Below are positions 7,227 to 14,794 of a stretch of DNA of 15,349 nt, piece after piece. Both the position numbers and the translations under genes were made by a program. The notes below the pieces were generated by a model. The model did not search any database, was not told the origin of the DNA, and worked only from the letters and a program-made list of their open reading frames with translations. Source of the DNA: Clostridia bacterium (GTDB taxonomy: Bacteria > Bacillota > Clostridia > UBA1381); the NCBI GenBank assembly GCA_900751685.1, contig CAADSR010000027.1:1-15349 (forward strand), written 5' to 3'. Position 1 is the stretch's first letter. Each line of letters begins with the position of its first letter.

Positions 7227-9275
7227 ATGGCTACAGCACAAGATATTATTTCAGTTGCAATACAGCAGTTGGGTATTGAAGGCAGTCCTAATAAATTTAC
7301 ACGCTGGTTTGGTTCGATTGATGGGACATATTCATATCCCTGGTGCGCTACATTCATTTCGTGGTGTGCCGACCAATGCGGAATCCCTGGGGAGATTATC
7401 CCTAGAGAAGCTAGCGTGTATAACATTTTAGAGAACGCTAAAAAATGGGGACGGTTTAAGGCAAAAGGAAGTTATACCCCACAACCAGGAGATATTATGA
7501 TTCAAAAGCAGGGAGACGGATACCCTAGCCATGTCGGGATCGTAATAGCGGCAACAAGTCAATCCTTTCAGACAATAGAAGGGAATCATAATGATAGAGT
7601 AGCCTATGCGACTAGAAAATATGACAGTAATCTAACAGGATTCTTTTGCCCCGCCTATGACGGTACAGGAAGTAAGTTGGAATCAGGCGTATATGATTGG
7701 AGTGATGTAGTAACGGCTTCAAGGCTGGATGATGTGTTCGGCGGTGTACTTAAAGGGCAAGGTAACACTTTTATTAAATATTCATCCGCATATTGTATCA
7801 ATCCAGCATTAATGGCAGCTATCGCCATGCACGAATCAGCAAACGGCACAAGCAAGGCTGCTACAGACGGACGGAACAATGTGTTTGGATACATGAATCC
7901 GAAAAACACAGGTCAGATTATGAGCTTTGGGAGTTTGGAACAGGGTATCAAAACCGCTATTTCTAATCTATCCCGAAACTATATCAATAAAGGGTTGCGC
8001 ACGGTAGCCGCAATCAGAGAAAAATATGCTCCTGCAAATGCTTCTAATGATGCCCGAAACCTGAACCAATATTGGGTGGCAGGAGTTTCAAACAACTACA
8101 AAAAAATCACTGGGAAAGACATTAGCGAAGCGGAGTTTGGCAGCGGTGTAAGAACCAATGAAGAGGCAGAAGCGAATCTCACCGCGGTAAATTCCAGCGC
8201 CGATGGAAGCAAAGAAAATAAAATCACCAAAAGCACTATTGTAAGCGAGGTGGGCGGCCGGGGAGAAGCAAGGCCGAACCCGATGGAAGGGAAAAACACC
8301 TTGGGCGGTGGTGCGGAGCTATACATTATAAACCATGATGGAACAATATTTTTCCCGGTAGTATCAGGAGAAATAGCGTTGGAATACAATCGAAAAGGGA
8401 GTCCAGGGAAACTGTCATTTACATTGATAAAGACAGAGGATCTAAATTTTGATGAAGGTTCCCAGGTGGTTTTTAAATCCTTTGGGATAAATCTTTTCTA
8501 TGGTTTTATTTTTACAAAGAGCAGAGACCGCGGCGCAAGTATTAAATGTACAGCGTATGACCAATTGAGGTACTTTAAAAATAAAGAGTGCTATGTGTAC
8601 AGCAACAAAACAGCGTCAGAGCTTGTTCAAATGATTGCTGATGACTTTAATCTGATATGCGGTGAACTAGCCGATACAGGGTATAAAATACCGATTCGGG
8701 TGGAGGATAACGTAACCCTATTTGATATTGTGCAAAATGCCTTTGATGAAACCATAATAAATACGGGGGAGCTGTATGTACTGTATGATGATTATGGCAA
8801 ATTAACAATCAGACGGCCTGTAGATTGGATATTTGACATTGTGATTGACGGAGAAACAGCACAGAATTTTGATTATAAAACGTCTATAGATTCCGACAAT
8901 GTAGCAAGCCGGATCAAACTATATTATGATGATGAGGACGCAGGAGAGCGGAAAATATACATACATAATAACGAGGAAAAAGTCGGCGAATGGGGCGTAT
9001 TACAGCATTGTGAGAAGATAGAAGAAGGAGAAGATGGAGCAGAGAAAGCCGAGCTTATGAGCCAGTTATATTCTGCAAAGGCAAAAACATTGAAAATCAA
9101 GGATGCGTTTGGGAATCCGAATGTAAGGGCGGGATGCGGACTATATATCAGCCTGAATCTTGGGGATATGATACAAAATAATTTTATGATGGTAGAATAT
9201 GTGAAGCATAAATTTTCAAGCGATAAGTACACAATGGACCTAACACTTGTAGGAGGTGGATTTCAAAGTGAGTGA
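7227..9275 (+). CDS. Tail hub protein (XkdQ-like) fused to CHAP and glucosaminidase lysin domains
   Basis: This 682-residue protein has three parts. Residues about 1-142 resemble a CHAP/NlpC-type cysteine peptidase: candidate catalytic Cys40 in YPWCATFISWC, His102 in PSHVGIV, and Glu118 or Asn120 in IEGNHN. Residues about 180-275 resemble a GH73/LYZ2-type glucosaminidase (NPALMAAIAMHESANGTSK with candidate acid Glu203, then NNVFGYMNP and FGSLEQGIKTAISNLSRNYI). Residues about 305-360 are a polar linker. Residues about 362-682 match the XkdQ/YqbQ hub (VVSGEIALEYNRKGSPGKLS, FYGFIFTKSRDRG, YDQLRYFKNKECYVY). A normal XkdQ is about 320 residues, so the first half is an added lysin module. It probably cuts peptide and glycan bonds locally during tail penetration. 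The start is ATG 7227, 6 bases after AAGGAGG (7214-7220). The end overlaps the next gene. Confidence 0.88.
   Translation: MATAQDIISVAIQQLGIEGSPNKFTRWFGSIDGTYSYPWCATFISWCADQCGIPGEIIPREASVYNILENAKKWGRFKAKGSYTPQPGDIMIQKQGDGYPSHVGIVIAATSQSFQTIEGNHNDRVAYATRKYDSNLTGFFCPAYDGTGSKLESGVYDWSDVVTASRLDDVFGGVLKGQGNTFIKYSSAYCINPALMAAIAMHESANGTSKAATDGRNNVFGYMNPKNTGQIMSFGSLEQGIKTAISNLSRNYINKGLRTVAAIREKYAPANASNDARNLNQYWVAGVSNNYKKITGKDISEAEFGSGVRTNEEAEANLTAVNSSADGSKENKITKSTIVSEVGGRGEARPNPMEGKNTLGGGAELYIINHDGTIFFPVVSGEIALEYNRKGSPGKLSFTLIKTEDLNFDEGSQVVFKSFGINLFYGFIFTKSRDRGASIKCTAYDQLRYFKNKECYVYSNKTASELVQMIADDFNLICGELADTGYKIPIRVEDNVTLFDIVQNAFDETIINTGELYVLYDDYGKLTIRRPVDWIFDIVIDGETAQNFDYKTSIDSDNVASRIKLYYDDEDAGERKIYIHNNEEKVGEWGVLQHCEKIEEGEDGAEKAELMSQLYSAKAKTLKIKDAFGNPNVRAGCGLYISLNLGDMIQNNFMMVEYVKHKFSSDKYTMDLTLVGGGFQSE
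9251..9259 (+). promoter_or_regulatory. Ribosome binding site deciding the DUF2577 start
   Basis: AGGAGGTGG at 9251-9259 lies inside the end of the hub gene and matches the 16S rRNA 3' end very well. It has correct spacing for GTG 9268. The alternative GTG 9256 lies within the site itself and is therefore an unlikely start. Confidence 0.75.
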
Positions 9276-9585
9276 TATTAGATTGGTGGAGTTGATTAAA
9301 AAAGTAGCGATAAATGCGATGCAATCCACAAAACCAACCGGGATATTATACGGGACTGTAAAATCAATAGACCCTTTGATTATATCCTATGGCAATACGG
9401 ACTTACCATCAGAAGTGATTATTGTGCCAAAACATCTGCACCCGATGAAAGCGCAAACAGTAGAAGAATATCCAGTGCAGGTAGAAATCAATAACAGCCT
9501 GAAAGAAGGGGATAAAGTAATACTGATGAATGAATCGGGATTTCAAAAATTTGTAGTTGTGGGGGTGTATAGCAATGCTGCCTAA
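9268..9585 (+). CDS. xkdR: DUF2577 baseplate-associated protein (XkdR/YqbR-like)
   Basis: This 105-residue protein starts at GTG 9268 (MSDIRLVELIKKVAINAMQS). Typical DUF2577 features follow: PTGILYGTVKSIDPLIISYG, then a polar middle and a C-terminal KEGDKVILMNESGFQKFVVV segment forming a small OB-like beta domain. XkdR-type proteins lie between the hub and the XkdS/DUF2634 gene in PBSX-like phages and are thought to belong to the baseplate hub; their exact role is not well defined. The start overlaps the hub stop by 8 bases, and the end overlaps the next gene by 11, so it is very likely translated by coupling. The first-choice upstream GTG (9256) is rejected because it lies in the ribosome binding site. 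Confidence 0.85.
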   Translation: MSDIRLVELIKKVAINAMQSTKPTGILYGTVKSIDPLIISYGNTDLPSEVIIVPKHLHPMKAQTVEEYPVQVEINNSLKEGDKVILMNESGFQKFVVVGVYSNAA

Positions 9586-9985
9586 TGCCTATATTACCCC
9601 ACAAGCATTTGAACGAATGACAACAGGAGTAGGACCATCAAAGGGATTCAAACTGGATGAACAGAATTATCAAATCAGCGGGATGGTAGATGAAATAGAT
9701 TCTTTACGGCAGGCCATCTATTGCATTTTAAGGACAGAACGGGGCAGATACCCTATTTACTCAAATTCCTATGGGATTGAGATTGAGGACCTTTATGGCA
9801 GGGATAAAAGATTTGTCTTGCCACAATTGGAGATGCGCATTACTGATGCGCTAATACAAGACGATAGGATAACAGCAGTTAATAATTTCTCCTTTTCTAC
9901 CGAAAGGAATAAATATATTGTGAGTTTTGTGGTAGAGAACATTTTTCAAAATGACATTCCTATCACGGAAGAGGTGATTATATAA
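9575..9985 (+). CDS. xkdS: DUF2634 baseplate protein, gp25/sheath-initiator-like (XkdS)
   Basis: This 136-residue protein starts at ATG 9575 (MLPNAYITPQAFERMTTGVG) behind a GGGGGTG stretch (about 9561-9566). An in-frame TTG at 9557 has no good ribosome binding site. The core carries the XkdS/gp25-like pattern: a segment at about 39-55 (VDEIDSLRQAIYCILRTERG), then YPIYSNSYGIEIEDLYG. That part matches the 'Q.I...L.TERG...I..N.YG' region that starts sheath assembly in T4 gp25 relatives. The end shows NFSFSTERNKYIVSF strands and a short acidic tail. It overlaps the upstream gene by 11 bases and is followed one base later by the baseplate J start. The role inferred from the family is linking baseplate to first sheath ring. 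Confidence 0.87.
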   Translation: MLPNAYITPQAFERMTTGVGPSKGFKLDEQNYQISGMVDEIDSLRQAIYCILRTERGRYPIYSNSYGIEIEDLYGRDKRFVLPQLEMRITDALIQDDRITAVNNFSFSTERNKYIVSFVVENIFQNDIPITEEVII

Positions 9986-9986
9986 A

Positions 9987-11090
9987 ATGTACGAAAATCA
10001 AACATACGACACCATTTTAGCAAGAATGCTATCCAGAGTGCCAAATGATATGGATAGACGGGAAAGCTCCGTCATTTATCAGGCGTTAGCTCCGGCGGCA
10101 CTGGAACTGGCGCAAATGTATTCCGGGTTGAACGAGGTCCTGAATGAAACTTTTGCGGATACAGCAAGCCGCTTTTATCTTCTCAAAAGGGGAAAAGAGC
10201 GGGGATTATACCCGAATCCCGCTACATATGCAGTAGTAAGAGCGGAAATTGATGCGGAAATTCCTTCCGGGTTCCGTCTAGCCTGTAATAATATAAACTA
10301 CACAATGACATCCTCGCTATCCAGCGAAGATAGTCATTTTTTATATGAATTGACGTGCGAAACGCCAGGAGAGATAGGGAATCAATCATATGGTGATTTA
10401 ATACCGCTAGACAGGACAGTGTCTATTACTAGCGCAAGGATTCTTGAAATTATAATACATGGGGAAGAGGCTGAAACAACAGAAGATTTCAGGATTCGGT
10501 ATTTTGCAGATATTACAAACCAGGCGTTTGGCGGCAATAGAGCTGATTATTTAAACTATATGAGGTCTTTGCCAGATGTGGGCGGTTCACGAATATATCC
10601 AGTTTGGAATGGTGGTGGGAGCGTGAAAATAGTCTTTACAGATTCGACTTTTAACGTCCCTAATGCTGGATTGGTGGCAGCGGTACAACAGCAAATAGAC
10701 CCTATTGAAAACGCAGGGAGAGGGTCTGGATTAGCTCCCATAGGCCATACAGTGACTGTAGAAGCTGCCACGGAAGAAACAATCAATATTAGTGTAGATT
10801 GTCTTTTCATGCACGGGTATACATGGGACGATGTAAAAGTAGAAATATCCCAGATCGTACAGGAGTATTTGTCCGAGCTAAACAGGGCGTGGGGAGACAG
10901 CGGGGGGGATGAAGATAATGACAGAACGGGTATCATTGTCAGGGTATCGCAAATTGAAAGAAGGATTTTAGATGTTGCTGGGATTGCGGATGTTACAAGC
11001 ACTAAAATAAATGGGGGATCGCAAAACCATCAAATATCAGACAATTCTATTGTGAAATTAGGGGGAGTCCAATATGAAACTTCCAGCTAA
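9987..11090 (+). CDS. xkdT: Baseplate J family protein (XkdT-like)
   Basis: This 367-residue protein is the main baseplate wedge component, the gpJ/T4 gp6-like family. The N-terminus MYENQTYDTILARMLSRVPN and the following DRRESSVIYQALAPAALELA are characteristic of XkdT. So are ADTASRFYLLKRGKERGLYP (around residues 56-75), the turn EAETTEDFRIRYFADITNQA followed by FGGNRADYLNYM, and the C-terminal VRVSQIERRILDVAGIADVT. The length fits the usual 350-390 residues. A short acidic insert (GDSGGDEDNDRTG, about 304-316) precedes the last conserved segment. The start ATG 9987 follows the XkdS stop by one base, with GAGGTGA upstream (9971-9977). The end overlaps the next gene by 17 bases. No sign of damage. 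Confidence 0.93.
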   Translation: MYENQTYDTILARMLSRVPNDMDRRESSVIYQALAPAALELAQMYSGLNEVLNETFADTASRFYLLKRGKERGLYPNPATYAVVRAEIDAEIPSGFRLACNNINYTMTSSLSSEDSHFLYELTCETPGEIGNQSYGDLIPLDRTVSITSARILEIIIHGEEAETTEDFRIRYFADITNQAFGGNRADYLNYMRSLPDVGGSRIYPVWNGGGSVKIVFTDSTFNVPNAGLVAAVQQQIDPIENAGRGSGLAPIGHTVTVEAATEETINISVDCLFMHGYTWDDVKVEISQIVQEYLSELNRAWGDSGGDEDNDRTGIIVRVSQIERRILDVAGIADVTSTKINGGSQNHQISDNSIVKLGGVQYETSS

Positions 11091-11688
11091 AATCCAAAAC
11101 CGCATTCCCGAATTTCTTCGGAATATAAAAGAGTTTTCAGCTATCACAAATTGTGAGAATCAGGAATTTAAACAAGCTGAAATCAGACGCAGAGTATGTT
11201 TGCAAAATACATTCATTGAAGAAACAGACAATGAAGGTATCTGCCGGTGGGAAAGTATGTTGCAGATACAGCCTAAAGATTCGGACACGCTGGAAGATAG
11301 AAGGGTGCGTATATTGTCCTGTATCAACGGGGAGCTGCCCTATACCTTTGAAGCACTATGTCAAAAGATTATAAATATCTGTGGGAATGATAAAGAAACA
11401 ACAGTGGAATTATACCCGGATATTTATACTTTAAAAGTTCGCATAGGATTAGACCAATACAGCCAGGTAGAGAGTATTAAAAAACTGTTTAATAGGATAG
11501 TTCCATGTAATATAGTTGTCGATTTTGATTTGAAATACAATACCTATGAGGATCTAAGGAAATATCGATATGGTCAACTTAGAAAATTTACCTATTGGGA
11601 ATTAAGAAACAAGAAAATAACGGATGCAGATGTAGACCCTATTGCTGTATGTGGGGTATTTACTTGCGGAGAGGTAAAATGTTTATAG
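11074..11688 (+). CDS. xkdU: DUF2313 / YmfQ-like baseplate protein (XkdU-type)
   Basis: This 204-residue protein follows baseplate J, where XkdU/YmfQ (DUF2313) belongs; the T4 gp53-like wedge role comes from family knowledge. Residues 1-60 carry the usual long helical start (KLPAKIQNRIPEFLRNIKEF, then NQEFKQAEIRRRV and NTFIEETDNEGICRWESML). Residues about 68-90 contain DSDTLEDRRVRILSCINGEL, typical of the family. A beta-rich middle follows. The end has a repeated aromatic motif (TYEDLRKYRYGQLRKFTYWE, about 156-175) of the kind often seen where these proteins meet the tail fibre. The start overlaps baseplate J by 17 bases behind GGGGGAG (about 11060-11066). The next gene is a fibre, consistent with a baseplate-to-fibre boundary. 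Confidence 0.88.
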   Translation: MKLPAKIQNRIPEFLRNIKEFSAITNCENQEFKQAEIRRRVCLQNTFIEETDNEGICRWESMLQIQPKDSDTLEDRRVRILSCINGELPYTFEALCQKIINICGNDKETTVELYPDIYTLKVRIGLDQYSQVESIKKLFNRIVPCNIVVDFDLKYNTYEDLRKYRYGQLRKFTYWELRNKKITDADVDPIAVCGVFTCGEVKCL

Positions 11689-11703
11689 GAAAGGAGATAA
11701 GTA

Positions 11704-13422
11704 GTGGATTACAAAAAAACGAATTGGATCAGCGATGAAACACTCGTAAGTGCAGAGAATCTCAATAACATTGAGGACGGAATTGAAGGGCTGGCGCAGG
11801 AATCACACACTCACAGTAATCAAGGAATACTTAATGGAATCAGTGAAGATAACATAGCTGCATGGGATAAGATGGTGGGACTAACAATGGCTGATTTAAA
11901 AGTGAGTTATAAAATAACGGATTTAGACCGCGGAAGTCAATACTATACTATTCCGGCACAAGTAGGAGATTACATCTACATTACAAATGATACAAACGAA
12001 GCGGTATCAGACTTGTATTATAACGATGATGTAAAATATAAATTTTCTGCTGAATTAAAAGTTGGGGAAACGTATCCGTGCCTTATGCTGCAAGACATTA
12101 CATCAACAGTAGATGATAAGATTGATGGATTGTTTTTTGTAGTATCGCAAAATGGAATTAATAATTTAATGCTTGCTAACGGCTGTATTTCTCAAGCACA
12201 TCTTAATCCGGCACTTAGCGCAAAAGCAAACATGGCACATATACATATAAATCAGGCTGCATTGGATGGAATTAAGTCGGAGGATATAGAAATATGGAAT
12301 AATGCTATAACGCAGATGCAACGACCTGTAACTTTCGTTGTGGGCAATGTTGTCAGCGGTCATACGTTAGGCGAGTGTGATTATCTATGTGATGGCGTGG
12401 AGGATAATGCAGAAATAAACGCCGCCATTCAGGCTCTACCGTCCGGCGGAGGAACAATAAAAATTCTAGCTGGAGAGTATATCCTATCAAATTCTTTAAA
12501 TTTAAACAAACATGGGATGATTCTGATAGGGGATGGCCCTGGAACGAAAATAAAACTTCCTAGTACGTCTAATAGCTTGGTTGTATCGGCTAATAATATC
12601 ACAATACGAGATATTGCAATACCAAAAGGAAACACAACTAACGGGAATCCCATATTTGCACAAGACATTGAAGGATTGACTATAGATAATGTGAACATAT
12701 CCGATTGTTTCTATGCTATTCAGCTAAAAGCGGTACGAAAGAGCTATATAAGAAAATGTACGATAACTAGCTCTAAGGGCGGTATTAATGTAAGCTATGC
12801 CTATATTAATGGCGTATATGTGCCATCAGAAAGAATTGTGATAACAGGAAATTTTATTAGCGGGATTATCGATTCTGGAGTATCAGTAAACGCACCATCA
12901 AAAGGCGTTTTAGTATCAGATAATCATATACAGGACTGTGGGACGGGAGTAACTTCATTAATTAATACGGACACCCAGGTATCTAATATTATAATTAAAT
13001 CCAATACGTGCATAAATAATCAGTATTGTGGAATACGGATTCAGGCCACCAGTAGCAATGAAGGTTCAACGGCAGATTCAATTCATATTGATGGAAACAC
13101 TTGCGGTGGAAGTCAATATGGAATATGGATACAAGGATATTCCACAAAAACAAATTTCAAAAAAAGCACTATTTCTAATAATATCCTTGTGGACAATGAT
13201 AATGCAATCTGTTTGGTGGGCGCAGGTGATACAATTATCAATGATAATTTATGTATACGTGGTGATGGCACACCATCGGACTATACATCAGCCCAAAGCA
13301 CGATCGTTTTAACTGGATGCAGTCGCTGCCTGGTGGGGCACAACATGCTAAGAGGGAAAAGCTACAACAGCACAAATAATATCAATATAGTATTCAGCGA
13401 AAATGACATCACCACAACATAA
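11704..13422 (+). CDS. Tail fibre / tailspike with right-handed beta-helix domain
   Basis: This 572-residue protein starts at GTG 11704, 6 bases after AAAGGAGAT (about 11690-11698). Residues 1-33 (MDYKKTNWISDETLVSAENL, then NNIEDGIEGL) match the common fibre N-terminus that docks on the baseplate. Residues 35-57 (HTHSNQGILNGISEDNIAAW) and 179-201 (HIHINQAALDGIKSEDIEIW) are two copies of an HxH-type fibre repeat seen at trimer junctions; the histidines often bind a metal. Residues about 222-572 have a pectate-lyase-like signature, DYLCDGVEDNAEINAAI then LPSGGGTIKILAGEYI, followed by many short strand-turn repeats with N/D/C/G steps. That is the right-handed beta-helix seen in tailspikes that bind or cut surface polysaccharides. 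A catalytic residue cannot be assigned. It is the likely main receptor-binding protein. Confidence 0.88.
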   Translation: MDYKKTNWISDETLVSAENLNNIEDGIEGLAQESHTHSNQGILNGISEDNIAAWDKMVGLTMADLKVSYKITDLDRGSQYYTIPAQVGDYIYITNDTNEAVSDLYYNDDVKYKFSAELKVGETYPCLMLQDITSTVDDKIDGLFFVVSQNGINNLMLANGCISQAHLNPALSAKANMAHIHINQAALDGIKSEDIEIWNNAITQMQRPVTFVVGNVVSGHTLGECDYLCDGVEDNAEINAAIQALPSGGGTIKILAGEYILSNSLNLNKHGMILIGDGPGTKIKLPSTSNSLVVSANNITIRDIAIPKGNTTNGNPIFAQDIEGLTIDNVNISDCFYAIQLKAVRKSYIRKCTITSSKGGINVSYAYINGVYVPSERIVITGNFISGIIDSGVSVNAPSKGVLVSDNHIQDCGTGVTSLINTDTQVSNIIIKSNTCINNQYCGIRIQATSSNEGSTADSIHIDGNTCGGSQYGIWIQGYSTKTNFKKSTISNNILVDNDNAICLVGAGDTIINDNLCIRGDGTPSDYTSAQSTIVLTGCSRCLVGHNMLRGKSYNSTNNINIVFSENDITTT

Positions 13423-13433
13423 GGAGGGATAAT

Positions 13434-13784
13434 ATGCTATATCAATTTTTAGGGAATGAATTACAATTGATAAAATACAAGATTACCGTAGAAATAGAAG
13501 GCGCAGCAATGGAGTTCTATGCGGTGGATGATGCAGCCAAAGCGGATTATTTATCAAAATATCCAGAAGCAGAAGTTTCAGCGGTAGACAATGCCGGATA
13601 TGAATGGCTGGATGGAGTGGAATTTACCAACCCAGAAGAAGCAGAAATGGCAATCAGCATGGGGCGATCAGCCTATGAAGAGTACAAGCAGGCTACAGAT
13701 CCAACGGCGCAAATGCTGGATATGGACTATAGAATATCATTATTGGAATTGGGGGTGACGGAAAATGACGTATTATCTATGTAA
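13434..13784 (+). CDS. Small acidic phage protein after the fibre gene (116 aa)
   Basis: This 116-residue acidic protein starts at ATG 13434, 5 bases after AAGGAGGG (13421-13428), a site that overlaps the fibre stop. It has no signal peptide or membrane segment. The N-terminal 30 residues look beta-rich (LIKYKITVEIEGAAMEFYAV). The middle is acidic (DYLSKYPEAEVSAVDNAGYE, then FTNPEEAEMAISMG). The end, AQMLDMDYRISLLELGV, is a 'DYRI.LLELG' motif I recall at the C-terminus of small phage proteins next to XkdX in Clostridial prophages. It overlaps the next small gene by 20 bases. The family is common near fibres, but its function is unknown to me; a fibre assembly or attachment accessory role is inference. 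Confidence 0.75.
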   Translation: MLYQFLGNELQLIKYKITVEIEGAAMEFYAVDDAAKADYLSKYPEAEVSAVDNAGYEWLDGVEFTNPEEAEMAISMGRSAYEEYKQATDPTAQMLDMDYRISLLELGVTENDVLSM

Positions 13785-13920
13785 AACTTTGATTCAAAAC
13801 GGAAAAACAGCAGGACTACAGGAAAAACTGGACGTATTTCTATTGGCAAACCGAATCACACAGGAACAATATCAGGAACTTAATGATATGCTGCAAGAAC
13901 GAAACAGTAGCAATGCATAG
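13765..13920 (+). CDS. XkdX-like small phage protein (51 aa)
   Basis: This 51-residue frame begins at ATG 13765 behind GGGGGTGA (13751-13758), inside the preceding gene, and stops at TAG 13918-13920. The sequence MTYYLCKTLIQNGKTAGLQE, then KLDVFLLANRITQEQYQELN, fits the XkdX-type pattern of a short helical hairpin: an aromatic start, then a helix with 'K.DVFL...RIT.EQY.EL'. XkdX-like proteins are regularly found between fibre genes and lysis genes in PBSX-like prophages; their role is unclear. Its size put it below usual gene-calling cutoffs. The coupled overlap and good ribosome binding site support real translation. I am sure it is a gene, less sure of the family name. Confidence 0.75.
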   Translation: MTYYLCKTLIQNGKTAGLQEKLDVFLLANRITQEQYQELNDMLQERNSSNA

Positions 13921-13943
13921 AGTTACCAGAAAGGGGATATGAA

Positions 13944-14342
13944 ATGGAGATTACAACGAATTATAATTTATCAAAGCCAGAGTGGCAGGATTTTATTGAC
14001 TTAGGGCCTATAAATTCTAATATGGACGTAATAGACAGCAAGTTTAAAGAGCTAGAAAATGCGAATGCACAGATTTTGAATACGGAGTTACCACAATGTA
14101 TTAAATTTTGGGTATCAAGTGCAAATCTTATACTAAGCGAGGGTAGTTATCTTTGCTTGGGATCTGGGGACTTGCCGCCTAATTATACTATGGGTATGAT
14201 TGTATTTGAAAGCCGTGGAACACGGCCGGGAGAAAATCCACAAGATATACAAACTTTCCATGGATTTGATAATACAATTTGGCAGCGCAATTCTTTGAGG
14301 GCATCCCAATATGGATGGGGAAAATGGGAAAAAGTAATATAA
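13944..14342 (+). CDS. Short tail fibre / mini-fibre with pyocin-knob-like C-terminus
   Basis: This 132-residue protein starts at ATG 13944, preceded by AAAGGGG (about 13930-13936). Residues 1-40 (MEITTNYNLSKPEWQDFIDL, then INSNMDVIDSKFKELEN) match the anchor segment commonly found at the start of fibre or short appendage proteins in Clostridial phages. Residues 42-48 form a short linker. Residues about 50-132 are a compact beta domain with glycines and aromatics, and the last 22 residues (WQRNSLRASQYGWGKWEKVI at the end) match the pyocin-knob pattern 'W.R....GW..W.K'. It is much shorter than a full fibre, as if anchor and tip were joined without a shaft. It lies between the XkdX-like gene and the holin. 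A secondary receptor-binding or host-range tip role is inference. Confidence 0.75.
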   Translation: MEITTNYNLSKPEWQDFIDLGPINSNMDVIDSKFKELENANAQILNTELPQCIKFWVSSANLILSEGSYLCLGSGDLPPNYTMGMIVFESRGTRPGENPQDIQTFHGFDNTIWQRNSLRASQYGWGKWEKVI

Positions 14343-14356
14343 GAAAGGATTTTAAT

Positions 14357-14794
14357 ATGGAAAAAGGATTTGTAATAATTCAAGGTGTTTTCAGTGTTGT
14401 GATCGGATGGCTATTAGGGGGCTGGGATGCGGCATTACAGGCATTGGTGCTGTTTATGGCTGTAGATTATGCTACAGGATTAGTGGTAGCGGGAGTATTC
14501 AAGAACAGCACTAAAACAGATAACGGAGCGGTCGAGACACGTGCAGGCCTAAAAGGATTGATTCGCAAAGTAGGAATTTTGGTTATGGTGATGGTAGTGG
14601 CCCAGCTAGAGCTAATACTGCATGATGGAATATTCTGCCGGAATGTAGTAGTAATATTTTTCATCATCAATGAAGCGTTGTCCATATTGGAGAATCTAGG
14701 ATTGATGGGCGTCAAATATCCTGATTGGCTGAAAAGTGGGCTGGAAGTATTGCTGAAAAAGTCCAATGAAGGAGGAGGCAGCAATGAAAATTAA
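14357..14794 (+). CDS. Phage holin (Holin_4 / toxin-secretion holin family)
   Basis: This 145-residue membrane protein starts at ATG 14357, preceded by AGAAAGGAT (about 14342-14350). An in-frame TTG at 14279 lies inside the previous gene and has no ribosome binding site. Hydrophobic segments lie at about 5-21 (FVIIQGVFSVVIGWLLG), 26-48 (including the family-typical VDYATGLVV), 72-88, and 95-118 (VVVIFFIINEALSILENLGL). A charged tail follows (LKSGLEVLLKKSNEGGG). The 'DYATG' and 'NEALSILENLG' patterns fit the Holin_4 / TIGR01593-type holins. It opens the membrane at the end of the cycle, allowing the amidase to reach the wall. Its 3' end overlaps the amidase start by 11 bases, so the two lysis genes are coupled. 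Confidence 0.92.
   Translation: MEKGFVIIQGVFSVVIGWLLGGWDAALQALVLFMAVDYATGLVVAGVFKNSTKTDNGAVETRAGLKGLIRKVGILVMVMVVAQLELILHDGIFCRNVVVIFFIINEALSILENLGLMGVKYPDWLKSGLEVLLKKSNEGGGSNEN

Noticed and set aside
7222..7431. Alternative ATG at 7222 in another frame, giving a 69-residue product
   Set aside because: The same ribosome binding site serves ATG 7227 with better spacing, and that frame encodes clear CHAP and hub domains.
13028..13312. 94-residue plus-strand frame inside the fibre gene
   Set aside because: It overlaps the beta-helix coding region in another frame, with no convincing start signal.
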